Shown: piece by piece, positions 6,473 to 15,305 of the stretch | Numbering within the stretch: the stretch's first letter is position 1 | How the letters are laid out: every line of letters starts with the position of its first letter | Assembly (NCBI GenBank): GCA_949289215.1 | Contig: CASENC010000030.1 | Location: forward strand, 1-37,457 | Length of the DNA: 37,457 nucleotides | Source: an uncultured Bacteroidales bacterium | GTDB lineage: Bacteria > Bacteroidota > Bacteroidia > Bacteroidales > Muribaculaceae | Direction of reading: 5' to 3' | The notes under the pieces: generated by a model | Seen by the model: the letters and a program-made list of their open reading frames with translations, nothing else | The model's database searches: none | Told to the model about the DNA's origin: nothing | Position numbers and translations under genes: made by a program

Positions 6473-8584
6473 ATGTACACTCTTTCTGATTTAAGCTCGC
6501 TCGACCTGACAGAATTAAAAGCCATCGCCTCATCGATGGACATTAAAAAAATCGATGATTTGAGCCAAGACGACTTGATTTACACTATCCTTGACCAACA
6601 GGCCATAAACACCTCGAAAGCCTCGGCTGCCAACCTGACCGAGCGCAAAAAACGCGCGCCAAAGCAAAAAAACAAGGCAAAGGCTTCGCCGGAAACCAAG
6701 GCCGAGAATGGTGAAACAACCGAACAAGCCGGAAACCAAACCGATGCTTCGGCAAAGAAAAGCGGGCAACAACGGAAATCAAAGAAACAGACAAAAGGAA
6801 CAACTGCCGAGCCGCAAAAAACTGCAACCGCAACCACCGGTGATGCGACAGGGACTTCGACAGAAAACGAAAATAAACAACGTAGAAAGACAAGGAAAAA
6901 CAAGGAAATGGAAAATAACAACGAGGTTGAAACCTTGCAGGACGAAACCGTAAACGACAATAAAAAAACCGACAATGCTGTTCCTCAAAATGGAATTGGC
7001 GATGTAAACGAACCGGTACAACCTGCCCAACCGACTGTCGCCGAGGTGCAACCCAAAACCGACAACGCTCCTGCCACCAACGAACAAGCGGAAGCAGGAA
7101 ACAACGCCCCCGAAATTGAGGGAACAACCGATGGGGCACCTCAGAAACAAGAACCCGCAGCCATGCACGCCGCCGAGGTGCGCAAGCCATCGGTTTCGCT
7201 CGATGCATTCTTCAACACAGGCTCGCGCAAGACATTCAAGCCGCGCAGCAGGCAAGAACGCGAGGAGGCTGCTCGCCGTGCAGCCGAGGAGGCTCGCCGT
7301 GCAGCCGAAGAAGCTGCAAATGCCCCCATTATCATACAAGAACCTCAAGCCGAGAAACAAGAAAACACTGCTGCAACCACCAACGGCAAACGCGGAAAAT
7401 TTGCCAGGCAGAACGGGAAGCAAGCAGCCAAGCAGGTTACCGAACCGGAACCAGAACCATACAATTTCGAGGGCATACTGAAGGCCACGGGCGTGCTTGA
7501 AATCATGCCCGACGGGTATGGTTTCCTGCGCTCGTCGGATTATAATTATCTCACTTCGCCCGATGACGTGTATGTGGCTCAGAGCCAAATCAAGCTTAAC
7601 GGGCTTAAAACCGGCGACGTGGTGGAAGGAACCATACGTCCGCCCAAGGAAGGAGAAAAATATTTCCCGCTGTGCCGCGTGGACCTGATAAACGGGCGCA
7701 CTCCCGAATTTGTGCGCGACCGCATTCCTTTTGAACATCTTGTGCCGCTTTTCCCCGATGAAAAATTCGACCTTACAAGCGGGAAGACTTGCAACATCTC
7801 GACGCGCATTGTGGATATGTTTGCTCCCATCGGCAAAGGACAGCGCGGACTTATCGTGGCTCCACCGAAAACCGGTAAGACGGTGCTGCTTAAAGACATT
7901 GCCAATGCAATTTCGGAAAACCACCCCGAAACTTACATGATTATATTGCTTATCGACGAGCGTCCCGAGGAAGTTACCGACATGGCTCGCAGCGTAAACG
8001 CCGAGGTGATTGCCTCAACTTTCGACGAACCTGCCGATCGCCACGTGAAAATCGCCGGGCTGGTACTTGAAAAGGCAAAGCGGCTTGTGGAGTGCGGGCA
8101 TGACGTGGTGATACTGCTCGACTCGATAACACGCCTTGCACGTGCTTACAATACCGTTTCCCCGGCTTCGGGCAAGATATTGTCGGGTGGCGTAGATGCC
8201 AACGCACTGCAAAAGCCGAAACGCTTCTTCGGTGCGGCACGCAACATTGAGAATGGCGGCAGCCTCACCATCATAGCCACGGCTCTCATTGAAACCGGCT
8301 CGAAGATGGATGAAGTGATTTTCGAGGAGTTCAAGGGTACGGGTAACATGGAATTGCAACTCGACCGCAAACTGTCGAACAAACGCATATTCCCATCGGT
8401 GGATATCATGGCATCAAGCACCCGCCGCGACGACTTGCTGCTCTCGCGCGACACGCTTAACCGAATGTGGGTATTGCGCCGCTTCCTTAGCGACCGCACC
8501 TCGATCGAGGCTATGGAGTTTATCAAGGATCGCATGGAACGCACTCGTTCCAACGAGGAGCTTCTTCTCTCGATGAACGATTAA
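6473..8584 (+). CDS. rho: Transcription termination factor Rho, with long disordered insertion
   Basis: RNA-dependent hexameric ATPase helicase that ends transcription. The 703 residues contain an N-terminal SAP-like Rho_N domain (about 1-45), a long low-complexity region rich in Ala, Glu, Lys, Gln, Thr and Asn (about 46-325), a cold-shock-like RNA-binding domain (about 335-420, with [15 protein letters not shown]), and the ATPase core. The core shows the P-loop [15 protein letters not shown] from about residue 457, the Walker [17 protein letters not shown], the Q-loop [14 protein letters not shown] and the closing segment [10 protein letters not shown]. coli Rho has 419 residues; the excess is the insertion, a pattern known in Bacteroidetes, where such regions can affect oligomerisation or phase separation. 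Upstream are a consensus promoter and long leader, downstream a strong terminator. Confidence 0.96.
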   Translation: MYTLSDLSSLDLTELKAIASSMDIKKIDDLSQDDLIYTILDQQAINTSKASAANLTERKKRAPKQKNKAKASPETKAENGETTEQAGNQTDASAKKSGQQRKSKKQTKGTTAEPQKTATATTGDATGTSTENENKQRRKTRKNKEMENNNEVETLQDETVNDNKKTDNAVPQNGIGDVNEPVQPAQPTVAEVQPKTDNAPATNEQAEAGNNAPEIEGTTDGAPQKQEPAAMHAAEVRKPSVSLDAFFNTGSRKTFKPRSRQEREEAARRAAEEARRAAEEAANAPIIIQEPQAEKQENTAATTNGKRGKFARQNGKQAAKQVTEPEPEPYNFEGILKATGVLEIMPDGYGFLRSSDYNYLTSPDDVYVAQSQIKLNGLKTGDVVEGTIRPPKEGEKYFPLCRVDLINGRTPEFVRDRIPFEHLVPLFPDEKFDLTSGKTCNISTRIVDMFAPIGKGQRGLIVAPPKTGKTVLLKDIANAISENHPETYMIILLIDERPEEVTDMARSVNAEVIASTFDEPADRHVKIAGLVLEKAKRLVECGHDVVILLDSITRLARAYNTVSPASGKILSGGVDANALQKPKRFFGAARNIENGGSLTIIATALIETGSKMDEVIFEEFKGTGNMELQLDRKLSNKRIFPSVDIMASSTRRDDLLLSRDTLNRMWVLRRFLSDRTSIEAMEFIKDRMERTRSNEELLLSMND

Positions 8585-8618
8585 TCATTTTCACACCTTA
8601 CAATACAACACAACACAA

Positions 8619-8674
8619 AGAAGGCTTATGGAACCACGGCAAGGTGCGTGCCCCATAAGCCTTCTGTTTTTTTT
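8619..8674 (+). terminator. Intrinsic terminator of rho, shared with the facing operon
   Basis: Thirteen-bp perfect stem (8619-8631 with 8653-8665) and a run of eight T (8667-8674). The nine-gene minus-strand block ends 12 nt away at 8687 and has no other terminator; on that strand the hairpin is followed by a weaker T-rich tail, so it may work both ways. Confidence 0.85.
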
Positions 8675-8686
8675 GATGTTCTATCA

Positions 8687-9082
8687 CTATTCTTTCAACT
8701 CGGCCTCGGTGTCGCGGAATACCGATCGCACAACAGCAAGTATGCTTATTGCATGGCTCAAGTTTAATTTCAATGCTTCTTCGTCGCTATAATAGAATTC
8801 GCACTTTGCCGAAACCGTTTTCATAGAACGGTCGAGATACAATTTAGCCAATTTTATTTCGCGCGACAACTTGTTGCACGCGGTAAGCGTCAGAGCAATG
8901 TCGTTTTCTTCCACGTCGGCAAATTGTGGCAGCAATATAGTGACATATGGATCATCCTCTTCACCTATCAGCACATACATCGATTTCATTTCCTTGCGGA
9001 ACATCAAATCGCCGTCACCGTCTATTTGCGGGTTGTAGCCTATCGATTCGAGCACCCCTGCAATCAAATCTCTCTTTGACAT
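8687..9082 (-). CDS. YbjN-like protein (type III chaperone-like fold), last gene of dynamin operon
   Basis: The 131-residue acidic protein resembles the YbjN / sensory-transduction-regulator family: an N-terminal helix (RDLIAGVLESIGY), a strand with DGDGDLMFRKE, a strand pair ending DPYVTILLPQF, a helix with the usual Asn (LTACNKLSREIK), another strand pair (KTVSAKCEFYYS) and a C-terminal helix. The layout equals that of type III secretion chaperones, and such proteins often dimerise and hold partner polypeptides. No catalytic residues are evident. It follows a paralogous gene by 21 nt, and both end an operon with an AAA+ ATPase and dynamin-like GTPases. The family call is from pattern, not a search; partner-holding is inference. 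Confidence 0.6.
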   Translation of the reverse strand: MSKRDLIAGVLESIGYNPQIDGDGDLMFRKEMKSMYVLIGEEDDPYVTILLPQFADVEENDIALTLTACNKLSREIKLAKLYLDRSMKTVSAKCEFYYSDEEALKLNLSHAISILAVVRSVFRDTEAELKE

Positions 9083-9103
9083 AGTATATTCCTCCTGTTT
9101 TTG

Positions 9104-9562
9104 TTATTCTTCTGGTGATTCATCTCCATCGTCCTGAACCGGGATGTAGGTTCCGTCATCTCCGTCACCGGGATTGTTCATCATCTTCTTTATCGTCCTG
9201 AGTGCAAAAAACAGAGCCTGGTCGAGATGCGTGATAATGCATGACAACAACTTGGTATAATCCTCATCGCCAATTATTTCCCGCTCATAAAAAAGCCATA
9301 TGCTGTCGCCCACCCTATACGCCTTGGTATATTTCAACGAAGAATTAACCTGGTCCATCAACCTGTACAGAAACATCTCGTCACCACCGTCCGACAACTC
9401 ATATATGCGGTGAATAGCAACCTGCAAGAAATTCTCATCGTTAGGATTATACATATAAAGATAATTAGTACCTTCATAGCTGAACCCGTAACCTATTTCT
9501 CCCAATGACTCGTAATTAAACCCCAATTCCTTTAGGGCTTCCAATACTTTTTCTTCTACCAT
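9104..9562 (-). CDS. YbjN-like protein, second paralogue in dynamin operon
   Basis: A 152-residue protein with the same order of elements as the next gene: N-terminal helix (KVLEALKELGFNYE), strand pair with GYGFSYEGTNYLYMYN, strand ending NFLQVAIHRIYEL, helix with MDQVNSSLKYTKAYRV, a strand with DSIWLFYERE and a long C-terminal helix. It ends in an acidic, probably disordered tail (PGDGDDGTYIPVQDDGDESP). The two proteins are clearly not identical and may form a heterodimer. It follows the AAA+ ATPase by 45 nt. Family assignment rests on the secondary-structure pattern and is tentative; function is unknown. Confidence 0.5.
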   Translation of the reverse strand: MVEEKVLEALKELGFNYESLGEIGYGFSYEGTNYLYMYNPNDENFLQVAIHRIYELSDGGDEMFLYRLMDQVNSSLKYTKAYRVGDSIWLFYEREIIGDEDYTKLLSCIITHLDQALFFALRTIKKMMNNPGDGDDGTYIPVQDDGDESPEE

Positions 9563-9607
9563 AATATCTCTCGGTTAATTGGTTAATAACTCTCTATATA
9601 TATTTTT

Positions 9608-10594
9608 TTATCTGAAGCCTATGGTACGTCGGCTTATGCCGTCCTTAGGTGAAAACTCGCTGCGAATGCGTTCATACTCGCGCAGGTCGCGGCTACTCAC
9701 CGACGGGCGGCAATTTGAAATCATCTTTTCAAGCAACTGCTGCGTGATTTTCTTGTATGGCAGTTTTTTTTCACGTATCGTCTCGTTAAACATCTTGCGT
9801 GAAGCCGTTTTCACTATATAGTCAATGTCGCTGCAATTGTAGCCGCCGGTAAGCAAGGCAAGCTGTCCGCAGTCAATATCTTCATCGGCAGGCAACTTTG
9901 ACAAAGCAAGTCGGAAAAGGCTTTCGCGTGCTGTCACGTCGGGCATATCCACATATATTATTTCATCGATGCGCCCTGTGCGAAGTACGGCCTTGTCGAT
10001 GCGTTCGGGGTGGTTGGTTGCGGCAAGCACATAAACGCCGCGGTCGGCAGCGTTGTTCAGCATGCACAGGAATTCGTTTACTTCGCCGTTTTGGTAATTG
10101 CGGTCATCGTTGGAACGCTGTGGAACCATCGCATCGAATTCATCGAAAAACATCAATGTGGGGGCTTTCTCTTCGGCTTTACGGAAGAGTTCGCCTACTT
10201 TCTCTTGAGTTCCATGTACGAGTGTCGATGCAATATCGTCGGGTAACACCTTCATGAAGTTTATGCCAACTTCCTCGGCCATTTTCTCGGCAAAGAATGT
10301 CTTTCCGCACCCGGTGGGGCCGTAAAACAGCAGGCTTGGCGGCCTTATTCCATAAGCTTCGGCACATTCCTTGTGGTTCAGCACATTTATGAAACCCTCG
10401 GTCACCATTTGTTTCAGCTCGTCCATTCCTGCCACGTCGGCAAATCCGCCACCTTTCTTCTTGGCTATGGGTACTGCGGCAGGGGTCGAGGCTCCGATTT
10501 CTCTTGCCGGAACCTCGGCTTTATTCTCGACCTTGTCGGTGGTCAAGCCTTTCATTCGCAAAATCCATTCTTTCTCAGCCGGGGTAACACTCAT
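9608..10594 (-). CDS. AAA+ ATPase of the classic FtsH/Cdc48-like type
   Basis: The 328-residue protein has one AAA module: a conserved entry (FADVAGMDELKQMV, about 51-64), Walker A GPTGCGKT (92-99), Walker B LMFFDEFD (about 147-154), sensor 1 AATN (191-194) and arginine-finger region LRTGRID (204-210). A lid domain follows (TGGYNCSDIDYIVKTAS). FtsH-like membrane helices and the zinc protease domain are absent, and the 45-residue N-terminus is short and low in complexity, so it is a stand-alone remodelling ATPase. Such proteins pull on or disassemble partner complexes in hexameric rings. In this operon, dynamin-like GTPases or YbjN-like proteins are plausible clients (inference). A weak TATCTTTA box lies in the 97-nt gap upstream. 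Confidence 0.85.
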   Translation of the reverse strand: MSVTPAEKEWILRMKGLTTDKVENKAEVPAREIGASTPAAVPIAKKKGGGFADVAGMDELKQMVTEGFINVLNHKECAEAYGIRPPSLLFYGPTGCGKTFFAEKMAEEVGINFMKVLPDDIASTLVHGTQEKVGELFRKAEEKAPTLMFFDEFDAMVPQRSNDDRNYQNGEVNEFLCMLNNAADRGVYVLAATNHPERIDKAVLRTGRIDEIIYVDMPDVTARESLFRLALSKLPADEDIDCGQLALLTGGYNCSDIDYIVKTASRKMFNETIREKKLPYKKITQQLLEKMISNCRPSVSSRDLREYERIRSEFSPKDGISRRTIGFR

Positions 10595-10691
10595 AGCATT
10601 TATTTTTTTTTTAATGCTTAAAGATACAAAAATTCGACTGCCGATTTAATGCACTACCGCCGTCTTAATATTTTTTAACTTACATAAGAAA

Positions 10692-11219
10692 TCATGCCTC
10701 GGCCGTCAATGCAGCAACCACAGCTTCCCTGTATTTTGAAAGTTGCGCCACATAACCATCGATAAGCCTCATCGTTGCATTTTCTTTACGACTGTTTAAA
10801 CAACCGTTGGTCACAGGTATCGCAATCAATAACGGTGCCAGTGTGGCACAAGCAGTACCCAGTGTGGCAAGGTGCAATGCCTTGGATATGCCATACCCAA
10901 TCGCCCCGGCACCCACCGGTGCCACATATTTAAGGAAATCAAGACTGCCGCCTTGAACAGCAATTTCTTTTAAAGCCATATCTTGCGTGAGAATTTCTTT
11001 CACCAAGTTCCCCTTGGCTGGATTCTCTTTTACCAGATTATCAAGCCACCTGCCATTTACCGAGTATTCCGAAGTCCATGACAAGCAAGCCTCGGAAAAA
11101 ATCAATTTGACAAAAGCAAACGAGAGTGTCTGCTTCCTTGCCTGCGCAATTAAGTTTCCTTTAAACGAAGAAACGAAATCGTCCCACAATTGGTTGAATT
11201 TATTTGTTACCGTATCCAT
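10692..11219 (-). CDS. Small protein with central hydrophobic segment, dynamin operon
   Basis: I do not recognise this 175-residue protein. It has an amphipathic N-terminal half (about 1-90), a Gly/Ala-rich hydrophobic stretch at about 98-137 (for example VGAGAIGYGISKAL and ATLAPLLIAIPV) able to form one or two membrane hairpin helices, and a charged C-terminal helix. No signal peptide. Its start overlaps the end of the upstream dynamin-like gene by 20 nt, implying translational coupling and probably joint function. The hydrophobic stretch resembles those in the three neighbouring GTPases, so it may be a membrane partner of theirs; that is inference. Confidence 0.6.
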   Translation of the reverse strand: MDTVTNKFNQLWDDFVSSFKGNLIAQARKQTLSFAFVKLIFSEACLSWTSEYSVNGRWLDNLVKENPAKGNLVKEILTQDMALKEIAVQGGSLDFLKYVAPVGAGAIGYGISKALHLATLGTACATLAPLLIAIPVTNGCLNSRKENATMRLIDGYVAQLSKYREAVVAALTAEA

Positions 11220-13122
11220 GAATATATTGTGTTATTTTATCGGAAGCCGATAATAATTGTTGTTTATGGTTTTCTATAATGCGTAAATCATAATTTACCA
11301 TTCTTATTTCGCCTTGCAATCTTGCCGACCTGTCGAGATATTCTTTCAACTGCCTATCCACTATTGATTTGTATTCGGCGAGGTAACGGTCGATTTCACG
11401 GCCTATTGCTTCAGTCACACGGTCGCTGTTGGCATCAAATGCTGCAAGCACATCGCTTTCAACTTTGGCAAACATCGCATCAAGCTGCGGCGACACTTTC
11501 TGCACCAAATTGTTGATAACCTTTTTATCATCGGGCATCATGAAACTTCCGGCAAAAAGGCCTATTATACCTCCGATAATGGTTCCAACAACAGGTATTG
11601 CCGAACCTATCGCAGCACCGGTTATTGCGGCGGCAATAGTCCCGGCTGCAGCCCAGTTTTCTTTGCTTAATTCTTTCGACACATAGGCAGTGGCATCTTT
11701 CAAATTTGTCAATGCCCCTCTATCCGATACAGAAACCTCTGTCGATTTGGAATTAAAATTCACCTTTAAGATACCCAACTTTTTAAACTCCTTCTCAAAG
11801 GCTTCTTGAAAATTTTCAATTATGACATTGAACAGAGCCATCTGATCGGGGAAAACATCCTCGACGCATCGCGAAACCGCTTTTGCTTCTTCTTCGCATT
11901 TCCCGGCAAACTCATTTTGCATGAAATTCTTCAGTTCCTCGATGCTTTGCTTGCTGCGTATAAGATTTTTCAGGTTATACTTCGATTTACTGATTCTTTT
12001 CTCGCATTTTTCAATCAATTCCATCCTTATCGAACGGTTCTCCATAGTATAATCGTTCACAGCCACAGTTTTTTGCAGGCCTATGAACGACGTCAGGTCG
12101 GTGCGTTTGCTTTTATAAAGCAAGTCAAGTTTACGCTCAAGGTCCTGCTTGTTCTGCGTAATGCTCACGTCAAGCAATGAAAATTCCTCGGATGCAAGAG
12201 CCAGCACCTTCTTTATTTGCGCTATCTGACGTTTCCTGGCCATATAGCGGAACAGCGTTTCGGCACTGCGATCCGACAACTCGGCAAATTCATCCCTATT
12301 GTCATAATCCGTGTCCCCACTGTTACGGGCCATTACAGCCGGTGCGACATAAGGCAACACCACAGGCTCTTCTATGTCAAATTCTGTCGATAATTTCCTG
12401 GTTATATATCGCAATACATCGGCTCGTTCACGCTTGGGCACCATATCATAGTATGTAGCGACAAATGCGCACTGCGTGTATATGTCGGCTAAATTTTCCA
12501 TCATGAAATCGGTGAGCGTAACGGGCAACGGGTGAGTGGCATCGGTGAGAATTATCGACAAGTCAGAAAGGTCGCGCAAGGCTTCACGTGTGACATCCTC
12601 ATGCCAACTTTCAAGCGAATTGGTACCCGGTGTGTCGATGATGCGTATCCCCGATTTAAGTAATTGCGACGGGATGCCTACCCTGATAATTTTAATACCT
12701 TTGGCCGACTTCCGGTCGGTGGTCAAAATTGACAATTCCTTGCTCAACGCAATAATTGCGGAAAAATCTCGCACCTCGTAGCGACCATCCCTATACATTA
12801 CGCATATACACGGTCTATCGCAATATTCTATCACGGTATTGACAACCGTAGTGCCCTGTATCACGCTCGACACCAAAAGTTGCTCCCCGAGCAAGGCATT
12901 GATAAACGAACTTTTACCGGTTGAGAATTCTCCCACCACGCTCAAGTTAAGTGCCGTGTCGCGCTGCTTGCTTTTTATCTTGTCGAGCTGAGCCATAAGC
13001 CCGGCACGTACATTGCCGTTCCACTTGTATTTTGCTATCAGGCTTTCGGCATAAAGAATGTGCTCGTCAATGTCGATAAATTCCCTTACCGTATTCCAGG
13101 AAAAATTATTGTGCAAAGCCAT
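11200..13122 (-). CDS. Dynamin-like GTPase, third in operon, noncanonical G4
   Basis: The 640-residue protein has an N-terminal GTPase domain: G1 GEFSTGKS (64-71), G2 threonines in IQGTTVVN (91-92) and G3 DTPG (163-166). The G4 position reads ATYYDMV (about 222-228) rather than N/TKxD, so nucleotide specificity may be altered. Long helical segments follow, then a Gly/Ala-rich hydrophobic hairpin (about 495-535, with AAITGAAIGSAIPVVGTI and GGIIGLFAGSFM) and a final helical region (ESDVLAAFDANSDRVTEAIG onward), as in bacterial dynamin-like proteins that insert into and reshape membranes. It is separated from the preceding GTPase gene by a 140-nt structured gap and overlaps the next gene. Confidence 0.85.
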   Translation of the reverse strand: MALHNNFSWNTVREFIDIDEHILYAESLIAKYKWNGNVRAGLMAQLDKIKSKQRDTALNLSVVGEFSTGKSSFINALLGEQLLVSSVIQGTTVVNTVIEYCDRPCICVMYRDGRYEVRDFSAIIALSKELSILTTDRKSAKGIKIIRVGIPSQLLKSGIRIIDTPGTNSLESWHEDVTREALRDLSDLSIILTDATHPLPVTLTDFMMENLADIYTQCAFVATYYDMVPKRERADVLRYITRKLSTEFDIEEPVVLPYVAPAVMARNSGDTDYDNRDEFAELSDRSAETLFRYMARKRQIAQIKKVLALASEEFSLLDVSITQNKQDLERKLDLLYKSKRTDLTSFIGLQKTVAVNDYTMENRSIRMELIEKCEKRISKSKYNLKNLIRSKQSIEELKNFMQNEFAGKCEEEAKAVSRCVEDVFPDQMALFNVIIENFQEAFEKEFKKLGILKVNFNSKSTEVSVSDRGALTNLKDATAYVSKELSKENWAAAGTIAAAITGAAIGSAIPVVGTIIGGIIGLFAGSFMMPDDKKVINNLVQKVSPQLDAMFAKVESDVLAAFDANSDRVTEAIGREIDRYLAEYKSIVDRQLKEYLDRSARLQGEIRMVNYDLRIIENHKQQLLSASDKITQYIHGYGNK

Positions 13123-13153
13123 TTATTCATGTTTTAACGGGCTAAAACATTCC

Positions 13154-13224
13154 GGCATGATGGTATCGAAATTATGACCGGCACCCGGTACCGGATATGC
13201 CGATATTTGATGCACCGTCATGCC
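13154..13224 (-). repeat. Inverted repeat in the gap between two dynamin-like genes
   Basis: Arms 13154-13163 and 13215-13224 pair at 9 of 10 positions and enclose a perfect 10-bp palindrome, CCGGTACCGG (13185-13194). No T-run follows. As the only gap over 100 nt in the operon, it may be a processing, stability or attenuation element. Confidence 0.4.
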
Positions 13225-13262
13225 GAAATTAAATTCAGCTCGCCCAGTGTGTTGTTAAAAAA

Positions 13263-15284
13263 TCACTTAAGCCCGGCCAGTTCAAATACCATTGCGTCGA
13301 GTTGCGAACAGATATCCTGCAAACGCTTTTCGCTATTGTCAAGAATCTGTTTGCGTTTGTCCACATTAGCCTGACCTTCTCCCATTTCTTTTATTATCGT
13401 CTCTACCTGGCTCTTCACGTTGCTTATTTCGGTGTCGATGGCAGACATTGCATTGCCAACAATCTTCATCAGCTGATTGTTGACGCTTTTAATCACTTCA
13501 TCGGCCTTAGACGGTGCATTTGAAATCAGCGAGTCGGATATGGCCGGAGCCATCTTGCTCTTCAAGTCGGTCATGGCACGCTTGCCACCACCCACAATGC
13601 CTTTCCACACAAGCACTACAATCGCACCTATGACGAATACCGGGTTGGTCAACCCCAAAAGCACCAAACCGGTGAATACGCCCAAATCGACAGCCAGCGA
13701 TTTGGCAATATCCTTAAAGTCGAAACGGCCGCCCATAAGGTAACCGCCCGTTTGTCCGAAACCAAGGTAAGCCCCCACGGCGCCGGCCACACGCACCCAG
13801 CCTTTGGCACCTTCAAGTTCCACGCCCACGCCGGTTATTTGAGCCTGTATTTGGTCGATTTCATTGAAGATATTGTCAAGGTCCTTTTCGCTCGATTCAA
13901 ATATGTAAGCGGCTTTCTCCTCAACAAGGGGAACAAGCACACTCTTGTTCCATTCCGAGAAAGTTTCCTTTACCTTAGATGTCACGTATGCCACAATCTC
14001 GTCCGACACTTTCTTGACGCTCGATTTTGAAGTGAAACTTATCTTGGCAGTAGGTTCATATTCATTGACCCACGTCTCCACCCTGTTGGCTATCTCCCTG
14101 TATTCACCCAGTATCGCGCGCTTTATCTCGTTTTGGCAACGCTCTATCTTTAGAAGAAATTGGGTATAAAGTTGCTGCTTGCTGGCTTCAAGCGTCTGCA
14201 ATTGCGGTTGCGCGGTATCGTAACGTGCACGCAAAGCTTCAAGGCTCGTGGCCATTTGGGCACGCTGGTTGGGAATGGCTTTATACAATGCCTCTTTAGT
14301 AAGTATGTTTTTCAACTCACGGGCAGGTTGGGCAAGTTTTATGCGCCCCTTGTCCTTGGTGAGGAACTCGGTAAGCCGTTTCTCGAAAGCCGCCATACCC
14401 GACCGCTGGTAAAGCTGCTCGTCATTGTCGATTTTGCCGTCAAGAGCCTGCAATGCCGATATGCAATACACCTCGTTGGTAGTAAATCCGCCGACTTTTG
14501 TCTCAACGTAATGCTTCACTTCGGCTCGTTCGGCCTCCCTGCGCACCATGTCGATGCGGTTTACTACAAAAAACATATCGTCAAACCCCTTAGGCAACAA
14601 CGTGTCCTCGATAGTCGTCATCTCGTCTTGCGAACAGGCCTTGGTGGCATCGAGCAAGAAGATGATGGCATCGGCCTTGTCAAGGTATTCGAGCGTCACC
14701 GCAGTACGTTCATCGGCCTCGTTAAATCCCGGGGAATCGATTATTTCCACACCCTCTTTCAGCAAGGCTGAAGGATAGAACAATTCCACCGACAGGTAAG
14801 GGCTGGTAAGCGATATTTCTTCGGGGTCGCCATCGACAGGGATAACCACATACTGGTCGATTTGGTCGTATTCGATTTCCATAGGCGGAACATCTTTCAT
14901 TCCATAAGCCTGGATATGCTTGAGTGTGGCTTCGGGAATGCACGACAGCAATTTTTTGGGTAACGGGTTCCTGAAGTGCAACACAGCCCTCTTTTCCTCG
15001 CCATATTTTATCTCGTTTATCACAGCCGTGCAAGGCAACACACGGGTGGGAAGAATATCCTCGCCCAAAAGCGCATTGATAAACGTCGATTTGCCGTTTT
15101 TGAAAGTTCCCACGATTTGAATTTTAAAAGCATCGCTGTCAACCTTGCGGCTCAGCTGATGCAGGTTCTCGGCAAACCGCGGCATTGCGAGGTCTTCGAT
15201 TATCGACGAAGAATCATTCAGCAACGATGCAAGCAGGGCTTTTTTATCCTTAAACCACGAGTATTCTTGATAATTATTAGCCAT
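13263..15284 (-). CDS. Dynamin-like GTPase, second in operon
   Basis: The 673-residue protein has a complete dynamin-type GTPase domain: G1 GTFKNGKS (59-66), G2 threonine in LPCTAVIN (86), G3 DSPG (183-186, with GFNEADERT after it) and G4 NRID (242-245). A coiled-coil-prone region (about 330-460) leads to a hydrophobic part at about 500-575 (AGAVGAYLGFGQTGGYLMG, later DLGVFTGLVLLGL and FVIGAIVVLVWKGIVGGGK) that could be a paddle or membrane hairpin, then a C-terminal helical bundle. This is the layout of bacterial dynamin-like proteins (BDLP/DynA/LeoA-type). It is unlike its two neighbours outside the G motifs, so the three are old paralogues. Start is 21 nt after the preceding gene. Confidence 0.88.
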   Translation of the reverse strand: MANNYQEYSWFKDKKALLASLLNDSSSIIEDLAMPRFAENLHQLSRKVDSDAFKIQIVGTFKNGKSTFINALLGEDILPTRVLPCTAVINEIKYGEEKRAVLHFRNPLPKKLLSCIPEATLKHIQAYGMKDVPPMEIEYDQIDQYVVIPVDGDPEEISLTSPYLSVELFYPSALLKEGVEIIDSPGFNEADERTAVTLEYLDKADAIIFLLDATKACSQDEMTTIEDTLLPKGFDDMFFVVNRIDMVRREAERAEVKHYVETKVGGFTTNEVYCISALQALDGKIDNDEQLYQRSGMAAFEKRLTEFLTKDKGRIKLAQPARELKNILTKEALYKAIPNQRAQMATSLEALRARYDTAQPQLQTLEASKQQLYTQFLLKIERCQNEIKRAILGEYREIANRVETWVNEYEPTAKISFTSKSSVKKVSDEIVAYVTSKVKETFSEWNKSVLVPLVEEKAAYIFESSEKDLDNIFNEIDQIQAQITGVGVELEGAKGWVRVAGAVGAYLGFGQTGGYLMGGRFDFKDIAKSLAVDLGVFTGLVLLGLTNPVFVIGAIVVLVWKGIVGGGKRAMTDLKSKMAPAISDSLISNAPSKADEVIKSVNNQLMKIVGNAMSAIDTEISNVKSQVETIIKEMGEGQANVDKRKQILDNSEKRLQDICSQLDAMVFELAGLK

Positions 15285-15305
15285 TTTATTGATACCTGAT
15301 TATGT

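Noticed and set aside
6779-7924. 381-codon ORF antisense to rho
   Set aside because: Arises from the low-complexity insertion read backwards; no motif or start signal.
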